Origin: Mesoflavibacter sp037029465
Lineage (GTDB): Bacteria; Bacteroidota; Bacteroidia; Flavobacteriales; Flavobacteriaceae
Direction of reading: 5' to 3'
Length of the DNA: 64,000 nucleotides
Assembly: GCF_037029465.1 (NCBI RefSeq)
Contig: NZ_JAYMEM010000026.1
Coordinates: 558,001-622,000 of the forward strand
Shown in pieces: positions 34,301-40,734 of the stretch (position 1 is the stretch's first letter; each line of letters begins with the position of its first letter). The notes below the pieces were generated by a model that searched no databases, was not told the DNA's origin, and saw only the letters and a list, made by a program, of their open reading frames with translations. Both the position numbers and the translations under genes were made by a program.

Positions 34301-34597
34301 TACAATTACTTGTCCTTCTTTTGTTTCAGAAATTGTTTTTTCCTTTCTAACCTCCTCAAAACCAAATAAAAACTGTTCAATCTGATTGGTTAATTGTTGT
34401 TCTACCTGCAACTCGTCTGCGCCAGGAAAAGCTGCTATTACCAAACCTTTACGAACCGTAATTTGTGGATCTTCACTTCGAGCCATAGTCGCTAAAGCAT
34501 ATATTCCCAAAATCATTAACAATATCGTAAGTACAATGGTTACCTGACGGTATTTCATTGCAGCCTCTATAAAGTTTATTTTTACTTTTTTCATCAT
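31397..34597 (-). CDS. efflux RND transporter permease (AcrB/MexB type)
   Basis: This 1066-residue inner-membrane RND permease has twelve predicted membrane helices and two large periplasmic loops. The proton-relay motif in the fourth helix reads GMVVDNAIVVVDN, with one Asp in place of the AcrB Asp-Asp pair, a common variant. The periplasmic loops carry usual RND signatures such as MTVSAPGRS-like segments. The substrate could be drugs, bile-like detergents or lipids and cannot be read from sequence. It follows the MFP gene by 14 bp. Confidence 0.95.
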   Translation of the reverse strand: MMKKVKINFIEAAMKYRQVTIVLTILLMILGIYALATMARSEDPQITVRKGLVIAAFPGADELQVEQQLTNQIEQFLFGFEEVRKEKTISETKEGQVIVTVELNENVKDTDGFWATLQHGLNTTFRQNYTLPQGMIGPIVNSDFGDVVAQMITVSAPGRSYAEIETYLDELEDGLKTINETSKIKRYGGQKQQIYVTVQDEKMKQYGFDFSTIAQVIQMQNNTGYSGGITLEDSEVSVFAKNQYKNEADLGNQIVYSSPDGKVVRLKDVASIERRYEEVSSFIKVDDQKVMMLTVEMQPGNNIVQFGEKITEKINEVKKQLPQDVQVTTIVDQPSVVKGSISHFMLEFVIAIVAVIIVVILLLPFRVAIVSAVACPIAIVITFGVLNVIGIEIHQVTLAALIIVLGMVVDNAIVVVDNYIEKLDEGEDRWTAAWQSATQLMVPIFTATMAIIFAFLPLAFFLNGLAKEFIQALPIAVAVALFASLLVALLLTPYMCYVFIKKGLKHKVSDGDKKSMLDRLQHVFNNALDYSFRWPKATLFIGFLSVVLAVLVAMGLEQELFPTAERNQFNIEVWLPNGGNLKQTEDVVTRVENEIKQDERVLGVASFVGTSSPRFHSTYAPEFPRKNFAQIFITTTGKEATQELADEYIKKFEGFVPDGYIRIRQLSMKETPAPVEVRIVGEDLNKQKQVAEQVKTILEDAQGTNWVRTSYQDDYYGVKVNLNDDKANRLGVTNAMVSQTLGAGLKGYPVSTLYEGDKAIDILLRFDAENRENFNDLGALNIPTVFGTKVPLREVADITPEWHTGAITHRNGLRTLTVRAEAQLGIKAATIQNDIMPKINALQLPDGISINYGGEYESTNETAPHMMASLGISLILIFLVLLFQFKDFTKVLIVLATFPLSLLGAFLGLLLTGNPIGFTAFMGIISLIGIVVRNGIILVDYADELVLEHGYTVKAAAKASGKRRMRPIFLTSAAAAIGVVPMIIGKSPLWAPLGSVLAVGLIVSMVLTLFIVPILYYKFANPQPDEVHPHPDAEVFETILYKPKKKSRTLRKLEVMKHKLKKRIKK

Positions 34598-34611
34598 CTT
34601 ATTCAGTTCTT

Positions 34612-35625
34612 TTATAGAGACACTGTTTGCCCGTCTTTTAAATTTTTGTTTCCTGCGATTACAACCGAATCACCTATTGACAAGCCCTTGGTAACTATTA
34701 CTTCATTTCCTTTAAAACCACCAAGAGACACCCTTTTTTTAATGGCTTTATTTTCCTTTATGACAAATACATATAGTATATTGTTAGCATCTCTTATAAT
34801 ACTTTCTGAAGGAACTGTAATAACATCTACAGTATTACCTGTATTGATTTTTATATTACTAATCATTCCTGGTAATAGTTTATCTTCCTTATTGTCAAGG
34901 CGAACTTTTACATTAAAAGTTCTGGTTACAGCATCTGCACTTGGATTTACAATAGCTACTTTACCATTAAAAGTTTCATTTAATGAAGAGATTTCAACTT
35001 TAGCGTCTGTACCTATTTTGAGTTTAGATATTTCAGATTCAGTAATAGAAGCCTTAGCGTATACTTTATCTGTTTTCATTACAGTAAAAGCAGGAACACC
35101 GGGCGCTGCTGTAGCACCTATTTCTGTCATTTTAGCAGTAATCATTCCAGAAAAAGGGGCATAAAGTTTAGTATCTGCTAAATTTTTTGCTGCTAAATTT
35201 TTGTTTGCGTTTGCTTGCGCTACAGCCACTTTAACTGCAATAAAATCACGTTCTGGCAAGCTCCCTTTTTGAAATAAACTATTTAATCTTTTGAAGTTAT
35301 CATTTGCTTGTTCTAAACCAGCATTTGCAATATCAAATGCATTTTTATAAGTAGTTTGGTCTATTGAGGCTAGTAACTGCCCTTTTTTTACTTTTTGACC
35401 CTCTTGCACATAAACTTTTGAAATTCTGCCAGGAACTGAGAAACCTAAAGATACTGTGTTGTCTGCTTCAATGGTTCCGCTATATGTTAGGGATTCCTTT
35501 TCTACTGTTGACTGAATTTTTTTAACAGTGACCTTGGGAATCACAACTTCTTTTACAGTTTCCTTTTTTTCTGAACAACCTACTAATAATAAAGCCAAAG
35601 TTGTAAAGGTGATAATTTGCTTCAT
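34612..35625 (-). CDS. efflux RND periplasmic adaptor (MFP) lipoprotein
   Basis: This 337-residue membrane fusion protein has a lipoprotein signal (LALLLVGC, Cys at about 17). The half-lipoyl domains GTIEADNTVSLGFSVPGRIS and LYAPFSGMITAK flank a helical hairpin (about 95-150). It links the RND pump to the TolC channel. It is the first gene of the efflux operon; upstream is a 155-base region with a perfect 9-bp dyad and repeated TTGGTCAAAA motifs. Confidence 0.94.
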   Translation of the reverse strand: MKQIITFTTLALLLVGCSEKKETVKEVVIPKVTVKKIQSTVEKESLTYSGTIEADNTVSLGFSVPGRISKVYVQEGQKVKKGQLLASIDQTTYKNAFDIANAGLEQANDNFKRLNSLFQKGSLPERDFIAVKVAVAQANANKNLAAKNLADTKLYAPFSGMITAKMTEIGATAAPGVPAFTVMKTDKVYAKASITESEISKLKIGTDAKVEISSLNETFNGKVAIVNPSADAVTRTFNVKVRLDNKEDKLLPGMISNIKINTGNTVDVITVPSESIIRDANNILYVFVIKENKAIKKRVSLGGFKGNEVIVTKGLSIGDSVVIAGNKNLKDGQTVSL

Positions 35626-35645
35626 ATTTATTGCTATAATTTTAT

Positions 35646-35779
35646 AATAATAGGTTACAAAAGTCCTATTATTGATATAATTACAACAGGTCTACAAAAG
35701 GGGAAAATTGGTCAAAATCAGTTATTTTTATTAAAAAAAATAAAAAAAATGCACTATTAAGGAAGTTTGTTGGTCAAAA
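35646..35779 (-). promoter_or_regulatory. candidate operator region of the efflux operon
   Basis: AATAATAGG (35646-35654) and CCTATTATT (35665-35673) form a perfect dyad with a 10-base spacer, 21 bp before the MFP start. TTGGTCAAAA occurs twice as a direct repeat, at 35708-35717 and 35770-35779. AraC-type regulators usually bind direct repeats and the adjacent gene encodes one, so the direct repeat is a candidate AraC site. No clean TAnnTTTG promoter box was found. Confidence 0.4.
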
Positions 35780-35780
35780 C

Positions 35781-36689
35781 TTAACTTTTAAACTTAATCT
35801 CTCTGAACTTAGAAGGTGAGTAACCCGTGTGTTTTTTGAAATATTTACCAAAGAAAGATTGGTCACTAAATTGAAGCTCGTTTGCAACTTCCGAGATTGA
35901 TAAGGTTTGATTTTTTAACAGTAGTTTTGCCTCCATTATTACCGCTTCATCAATTAATTGACTTGCTGTTTTTTTTGAAATAATTTTTAAAATCTTAGAC
36001 AAATAACCTGGTGTTAAACATAAAATATCTGCATAAAATTGAACTGTTCGTTCTTGTTTAAAATTTTCATTTAACAATTTCAAAAAACGAAGTGCTAATT
36101 TTTCCTGTCTTGTTAAATTTGCTTCTAGATTAGGAAACTGTATCTTTAATAATGAAGCGTAATGATACATTAATAAGTTAAAACTATGAGTTATTATCTC
36201 ATTATTATATGGGTTATTTTTTCCAAGTCGATTATTTTTTTCTAAAATTTTTGAAACAGAAATAAACGTTTTTAAATCCTCCTTAGATAATTTTAACTTG
36301 GGGATACTATTTGCCGTAAAAAAGTCTAAAGTATCAATATCATTTTTGTTAATTGAGTTTCTCAATATAAAATCAACATTAAAGCTAATAGTTGCTATTT
36401 CAAGATTTTTGCTCATTTCTTGAATATGAGTAACCGTTTGTGGATTTATAACTATTATCTCTGAATTTTTTATAGTATATCTCAGTAGATTTAATTGGAT
36501 TTTTAAACTTCCCTTAACTACTAGTAAAAAAGCATAAGAATTACCTCTAAAAGGATAACCTATAGGAATTTCTTTAAACTTATTTTTTGATAAATGAACA
36601 TGTAATCCATTTTCTTCTTGTGGTATATCACCAATAATTTCGACCAAGTCAACTATTGTAAGACTTTTTATTGAAGATTGTGGATACAT
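35781..36689 (-). CDS. AraC-family transcriptional regulator
   Basis: This 302-residue AraC-family protein has an N-terminal cupin-like sensing domain (about 1-170) and a C-terminal double HTH (about 200-300), with FYADILCLTPGYLSKILK and the signature SISEVANELQFSDQSFFGKYFKKHTGYSPSKFR in parts. It probably controls the downstream efflux operon, which starts 155 bp away on the same strand. A dyad TTGAGTA (36691-36697) / TACTCAA (36705-36711) sits directly before its start codon. Confidence 0.9.
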   Translation of the reverse strand: MYPQSSIKSLTIVDLVEIIGDIPQEENGLHVHLSKNKFKEIPIGYPFRGNSYAFLLVVKGSLKIQLNLLRYTIKNSEIIVINPQTVTHIQEMSKNLEIATISFNVDFILRNSINKNDIDTLDFFTANSIPKLKLSKEDLKTFISVSKILEKNNRLGKNNPYNNEIITHSFNLLMYHYASLLKIQFPNLEANLTRQEKLALRFLKLLNENFKQERTVQFYADILCLTPGYLSKILKIISKKTASQLIDEAVIMEAKLLLKNQTLSISEVANELQFSDQSFFGKYFKKHTGYSPSKFREIKFKS

Positions 36690-36690
36690 T

Positions 36691-36716
36691 TTGAGTAGAT
36701 TTTGTACTCAAATATA
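36691..36716 (-). promoter_or_regulatory. AraC-gene promoter: -7 box with dyad
   Basis: On the minus strand a TATATTTG box (36709-36716) fits the TAnnTTTG consensus. The dyad TTGAGTA (36691-36697) / TACTCAA (36705-36711) covers the expected transcription start and overlaps the box, so a bound factor would repress. No -33 at normal spacing was found. Confidence 0.45.
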
Positions 36717-36726
36717 CTGTATTATT

Positions 36727-37983
36727 TTATTTTGATTTAGAATGAATCTTTTGATTGTTTTTATTAATCATCTTAATCTTTAAAGCATTAATATCTTCAC
36801 TTACTTTTCTTTCAATAACTCTTGCATAAATTTGAGTAGTTGCAATTTTTGTATGACCTAATAATTTTGAAACCGTTTCTATGGGAACGCCGTTACTTAA
36901 AGTTACTGTAGTTGCAAAAGTGTGTCTAGCGATGTGAAAAGTTAGGTTCTTTTTGATTTTGCATAAATCTGCTATTTCTTTTAAATAAGCGTTTATCCTT
37001 TGATTAGATAATCTAGGAAGTATTCCATTATTCGCAACAACTCTTGGATGGTTTTCATATTTAAAAACTAGCTCTAATGCCTTATCTAGAAGTGGGATTT
37101 TTACATTAGTCTTTGTTTTCTGCCTTTTAGTAATTAACCAGTCGTTACCATCAATACCTTTAACAATATTATCTCTGGTAAGATTATTTAGATCTATATA
37201 AGAAATACCAGTATAGCAACTAAATACAAATAAATCTTTAACTATGTTTAGTCTATTAACAGGACTGTGAAAGTTTTCTAATTTCAATAATTCACTTTCA
37301 GAAAGGAACTCTCTTTCTCTCTTTTCAAAAGAACTCTTAAACCTTACAAAAGGATCTCTGTCTATCCATTCTAAATGGTATGCCATAGTAAGCATTTTAC
37401 GCAACCTCTGTAAATGTTTCATTGCAGTATTATTACTGATTTTTCGTTGGTGGTCTGTGGGTTCGTGTGCTTTTAAATAGTATTCAAAATCTACAATAAA
37501 AGAATAGTCTAAATTTGATAAGTAGATATTGTCTGTTTTGATTTTTTTAGACAAAAAGGATTTCAAGTAATTTTGAGTTGTCTTGTAGTGCCTCATTGTG
37601 TCTTTGTGAAGATTTTTGCTCATAGTGGTATTGTGGTATTCGAAAAGCTCTAGTAAACTTCTGTGTTGTTCGTCTTCCCCTAAATATCGAGCTTTAATAG
37701 CTTGAGCATTTATAAGCTTGTTTTCGCTCAATAGTTGTTCGTAAGCCAAGTAAATTTGGCTACGAACTTGTTCTAAAAATCTATTAAATAATTTGGCTTC
37801 TTGGTTGCTGCCTTTTAGTTTGCTCTTTGCAGAATCCCATTCGGATAAAATGACTTTTCGCTTTAAACTGATGTTAACTCTTTTACCGTTTACAGTTACT
37901 CTAGCATAAACCGGTACCTGGTTGTTATTTAATCGTGAAGTGTTAACCCAAAATAGAAGGGAAAATGTTGACCGAGTTCTCAT
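36727..37983 (-). CDS. tyrosine-type site-specific recombinase/integrase (IntDOT-like)
   Basis: This 418-residue integrase has a phage_integrase SAM-like N-terminal domain (about 100-215) and a catalytic domain (about 225-395). Catalytic residues visible are K290 region (KRQKTKTNVKIPL), H350 and R353 in FHIARHTFAT, H377 in LLGHTK and the nucleophile Y386 in TQIYARV. Box I reads CYTGISYIDL, with S261 where most relatives have Arg; the same change is known in IntDOT of CTnDOT. It lies 229 bp from the tRNA-Arg att site and is almost certainly the integrase that inserted this island. Confidence 0.95.
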   Translation of the reverse strand: MRTRSTFSLLFWVNTSRLNNNQVPVYARVTVNGKRVNISLKRKVILSEWDSAKSKLKGSNQEAKLFNRFLEQVRSQIYLAYEQLLSENKLINAQAIKARYLGEDEQHRSLLELFEYHNTTMSKNLHKDTMRHYKTTQNYLKSFLSKKIKTDNIYLSNLDYSFIVDFEYYLKAHEPTDHQRKISNNTAMKHLQRLRKMLTMAYHLEWIDRDPFVRFKSSFEKREREFLSESELLKLENFHSPVNRLNIVKDLFVFSCYTGISYIDLNNLTRDNIVKGIDGNDWLITKRQKTKTNVKIPLLDKALELVFKYENHPRVVANNGILPRLSNQRINAYLKEIADLCKIKKNLTFHIARHTFATTVTLSNGVPIETVSKLLGHTKIATTQIYARVIERKVSEDINALKIKMINKNNQKIHSKSK

Positions 37984-38060
37984 AATTGTCGTCTTTTAGT
38001 TAAACATTACTCAAAGACGAAAGTCAAATCAACTACTTGAATTACAGTTTTTTACATCTT

Positions 38061-38100
38061 ATTCGGTCAACACTTTTTGAACATTTATTTGTTGACCGAT
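38061..38100. promoter_or_regulatory. candidate integrase arm-type sites, tRNA end
   Basis: GTTGACCGAA (inverted, 38061-38071) and GTTGACCGAT (38091-38100) lie between the integrase gene and the att core, with a partner at 9911-9920 near the other end. A third 9-mer match at 37967-37975 is inside the integrase gene and may be chance. Repeated short motifs on both ends are typical for integrase arm-binding sites; inference only. Confidence 0.45.
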
Positions 38101-38154
38101 TAGCGACCATAAGATATTAAATTTTATCAAATTTTATGATGCCCTAAAAACTAG

Positions 38155-38188
38155 AAAACCTTGCAAATCATATAGTTTGCAAGGTTTT
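38155..38188. terminator. bidirectional terminator carried by the island beside tRNA-Arg
   Basis: The arms CCTTGCAAA (38159-38167) and TTTGCAAGG (38176-38184) are flanked by A4 and T4. On the minus strand it lies 25 bases past the tRNA-Arg 3' end, so it replaces the native terminator now stranded at 9804-9836. Confidence 0.75.
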
Positions 38189-38211
38189 GACACACATTGA
38201 ATGTGCTTCTA

Positions 38212-38233
38212 GTGATCGCGACAGGATTCGAAC
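38212..38233. repeat. att site (tRNA end): 22-bp core within tRNA-Arg
   Basis: Identical to 9837-9858. It covers the discriminator, the 3' acceptor strand and part of the T-arm of tRNA-Arg, so the tRNA stays intact after insertion. Confidence 0.9.
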
Positions 38234-38286
38234 CTGTGACCGTCTGCTTAGAAGGCAGATGCTCTATCCAACTGAGCTACGCGACC
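38213..38286 (-). tRNA. tRNA-Arg(UCU)
   Basis: The 74-nt cloverleaf reads on the minus strand. The 7-bp acceptor stem is GGTCGCG/CGCGATC with one G-U pair. The D-arm is GCTC...GAGC, the anticodon arm TCTGC-CTTCTAA-GCAGA gives anticodon UCU, and the T-arm is ACAGG-TTCGAAT-CCTGT. CCA is not encoded. It is the island's insertion target. Confidence 0.95.
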
Positions 38287-38295
38287 GATAAAATG

Positions 38296-38370
38296 TCGGG
38301 GTGGCAGGATTCGAACCTGCGACCTCCTGCTCCCAAAGCAGGCGCGATGACCGGGCTACGCTACACCCCG
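38296..38370 (-). tRNA. tRNA-Pro(UGG)
   Basis: This 75-nt minus-strand tRNA has the acceptor stem CGGGGTG/CACCCCG. The anticodon arm CCTGC-TTTGGGA-GCAGG gives anticodon UGG, and the T-arm is GCAGG-TTCGAAT-CCTGC. CCA is not encoded. It lies 9 bases upstream of tRNA-Arg in the same transcript. Confidence 0.95.
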
Positions 38371-38389
38371 AAATGGTTATCGTTTTTTG

Positions 38390-38471
38390 CGGAGAGACCG
38401 GGATTCGAACCCGGGCATCCCGAAGGATGACAGCTTAGCAGGCTGCTGCATTACCACTCTGCCACCTCTCC
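38390..38471 (-). tRNA. tRNA-Ser(GCU)
   Basis: This 82-nt minus-strand tRNA with a long variable arm has the acceptor stem GGAGAGG with a TCTCTCC partner. The anticodon loop CTGCTAA gives GCU, and the T-arm is CCGGG-TTCGAAT-CCCGG. The variable arm CATCC/GGATG is typical for tRNA-Ser. It is the first gene of the Ser-Pro-Arg cluster. Confidence 0.95.
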
Positions 38472-38509
38472 TATTTAATGTAATGAACTTTGCAATAAAA
38501 TTGCGGATG

Positions 38510-38540
38510 CAAATGTAAGATTTCATCTTATAGAACACAA
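38510..38540 (-). promoter_or_regulatory. promoter of the tRNA Ser-Pro-Arg cluster
   Basis: On the minus strand a -7 box TACATTTG (38510-38517) fits TAnnTTTG exactly, and a TTG (38538-38540) lies 20 bases upstream. Transcription would start about 30 bases before tRNA-Ser. Confidence 0.65.
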
Positions 38541-38565
38541 CAATTTTACTGATTTTTTTGAAATT

Positions 38566-40608
38566 TTATTCCGGATACTCAATTCTTAAATGGTAAATGT
38601 TTGCTAACTTGCGTTTTAGCACTTTTTTAATAGCTTCGATTTCTTTAAATGTAATATCTGCATTTAAAAATTGACCTTCGTCTTTTTGTTTATTTATGAT
38701 GTTTTCTACAAAATTATCAATCTTTGCAGAGGTAGGTTCTTTTAAACTTTTAGATGCTGCCTCTACACTATCACACATCATAAGTATTGCTGTTTCCTTA
38801 CTAAATGGTTTTGGTCCAGGGTAGGTAAATTCTTCAATATTAACATCTTCGTTGTTAGCTTTTTCTTTCATATAGAAATAATATACCTGACTTGTTCCGT
38901 GATGTGTTCTTATAAAATCAATTACTCTGTCTGGTAAGTTATTTTTCTTAGCTATTTCAATGCCGTTAATGACGTGATTTATTATAATTTGAGCACTTTC
39001 TTTTGGAGATAACTCGTCATGACTATTAATTCCTGAAGATTGATTTTCAGTGAAATAAGTTGGATTTTTCATTTTTCCAATGTCATGGTATAAAGCTCCT
39101 ACTCTAACCAACATAGCATTTGCATTAATTTCATTTGCAGAAGCTTCAGCTAAATTAGCAACGTTTAATGAATGATGAAAAGTACCTGGTGCTTTATTTG
39201 AAAGTTCTTTAAGAAGCTTCGAGTTTGTATCTGATAGCTCGAGCAAAGACACATCGGAAACTAATCCAAAAAGCTTTTCATAAATATAAATTAAGGGTTG
39301 CACAAATAGCGTAGCTAAACCGCAAAGTATAAAAAGAACAAAAGTTTGTGTATGTATATTTTCTACACTTGCTTCATGTATTACAAAAAATGCAAAATAA
39401 GCAATGATATAAATTAGTGTAATTTGACCAACAGAAATGAATAAATTAGCTCTTTTATAAAGCTCTGACACCGTTAATATGGTTACGATTCCTGCAATAA
39501 TTTGCAAAAACATATACTCATAACTATTAGGTACTATTGAACCCAACAATAATACTGTAACAACATGAGAAAAAAGACCTAATCTTGCATCGAAAAACGC
39601 CTTTAAAACTAACGGTAAGATGGCTATTGGCACAATGTAAACATATTCTGATTTATAACTTACTACTAAAGTGGTTAGTAAAACTACAACTAGAATGTTG
39701 AAGAAAATGAAAGTAACTTTTGTGTTATTGTTATACACATCAATTCTATACTTTCTTATAAATAATAGCAGCATTAATAAGGCTAAAGCAACTAATAATG
39801 TATATGCAAAAACTATCCAATAATAGTTGGATTTAGTCCAGTCTTTAGACTCATATTCATTAACTAAAGAGGTTAATATTTGATATTTATTATCGTTAAC
39901 AATTTCACCTTTTGAAATGATTAATGTCTCTTTTTCAATCATTCCTCTATTAACAGAAATGGATTGCAAAGCCTCATTTAAAACATTTTCTGTTAAGGTT
40001 TTATCATAAGTCAAGTTTGGTTTTATAATATTGAAAAACAGCGCTATAATCGAGTTGATTTCTTTAGAAGTAAACACATCTTTTAGTTCATTTTCAACAG
40101 TAGATTTTACTTCAGATTGATTAAAAAGACTTTTAAAATTTGTTGTTTCTTTTTCAACATTATTTTCAAGTATAATTACTGTTTTTTCAGGGTTTAACTT
40201 GATATTTTCACTTAAAATTCCAAATTCATAAAATTCATCTAAAATTTGACTACTTTTTTCTTTTAAAAGATTATAATTATGAATTGAATCTGAAAAAACA
40301 TTGCTGAAAGATTTTTCAAAAGCATTAAAAACAGTAGGTTTTACTTTTGCATCTCTATTAAAATATGCTGTAGATTGACTTTTTAAAAGATCTTTTTCTT
40401 TATCTATTTCAGCCTGGTTTTTCTTTATTGCAAAGTTAAAAGGTGCGTAAAGATTTTCGGTTTGCCAAGGTTTTCCTTTTTCAAAGTTATATTTAAAACG
40501 ACCACTTTTAGGAAATAAAAACACAATTAAAAAAGTAGTAGCTATAAATAGTAATACTTTATATATGTTAGAATGGTTTTTGTAAAAAATATTTATGTTG
40601 TTGTTCAT
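38566..40608 (-). CDS. PgpH-type membrane HD phosphohydrolase (c-di-AMP phosphodiesterase family)
   Basis: This 680-residue protein has an N-terminal membrane helix, an extracellular 7TMR-HDED domain (about 50-255), seven membrane helices (about 265-450) and a cytoplasmic HD domain with LYHDIGKMKNP and a later HHG motif (THHGTS). This is the layout of PgpH, which hydrolyses c-di-AMP. The metal-binding His-Asp residues are all in place. It is chromosomal, 95 bp from the tRNA cluster, and divergent from the thiolase gene. Confidence 0.92.
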   Translation of the reverse strand: MNNNINIFYKNHSNIYKVLLFIATTFLIVFLFPKSGRFKYNFEKGKPWQTENLYAPFNFAIKKNQAEIDKEKDLLKSQSTAYFNRDAKVKPTVFNAFEKSFSNVFSDSIHNYNLLKEKSSQILDEFYEFGILSENIKLNPEKTVIILENNVEKETTNFKSLFNQSEVKSTVENELKDVFTSKEINSIIALFFNIIKPNLTYDKTLTENVLNEALQSISVNRGMIEKETLIISKGEIVNDNKYQILTSLVNEYESKDWTKSNYYWIVFAYTLLVALALLMLLLFIRKYRIDVYNNNTKVTFIFFNILVVVLLTTLVVSYKSEYVYIVPIAILPLVLKAFFDARLGLFSHVVTVLLLGSIVPNSYEYMFLQIIAGIVTILTVSELYKRANLFISVGQITLIYIIAYFAFFVIHEASVENIHTQTFVLFILCGLATLFVQPLIYIYEKLFGLVSDVSLLELSDTNSKLLKELSNKAPGTFHHSLNVANLAEASANEINANAMLVRVGALYHDIGKMKNPTYFTENQSSGINSHDELSPKESAQIIINHVINGIEIAKKNNLPDRVIDFIRTHHGTSQVYYFYMKEKANNEDVNIEEFTYPGPKPFSKETAILMMCDSVEAASKSLKEPTSAKIDNFVENIINKQKDEGQFLNADITFKEIEAIKKVLKRKLANIYHLRIEYPE

Positions 40609-40734
40609 ACAATAAACTGTAGTTTTTCAAATGTAATAAATAAATACAGTTTTGATTAGTTATAATGCACAGAATGGTCTAAATTTTATTAAAAAATTAG
40701 TAATTTCGTGGACAGAATAAAAACAAACAAATAT

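Larger units (their letters stand above)
9837..38233. mobile_element. integrative genomic island in tRNA-Arg(UCU), about 28.4 kb
   Basis: The island is bounded by the 22-bp direct repeats 9837-9858 and 38212-38233. It carries a tyrosine integrase beside the intact tRNA, an RteC-type regulator, an excisionase-like HTH protein, a HTH replication-type protein and a DnaC-like ATPase. Cargo includes a DUF5675 cassette, a HEPN-like protein, an ohr operon, an AAA+ module and an envelope/efflux operon. I see no relaxase, coupling protein or tra gene. If it moves between cells it is probably mobilised by another element, or it is now a fixed island. Most of its genes lie on the minus strand. Confidence 0.88.

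Noticed and set aside
9837..38233. CRISPR arrays or a prophage in the island
   Set aside because: No regularly spaced repeats and no terminase, portal, capsid or tail genes were seen; only the small DUF5675 cassette has a vaguely phage-like look.
38197..38430. Open frame of 77 codons near the tRNA cluster
   Set aside because: It reads through the three tRNA genes in antisense; the WQDSNLRP-type product is a well-known tRNA artefact.
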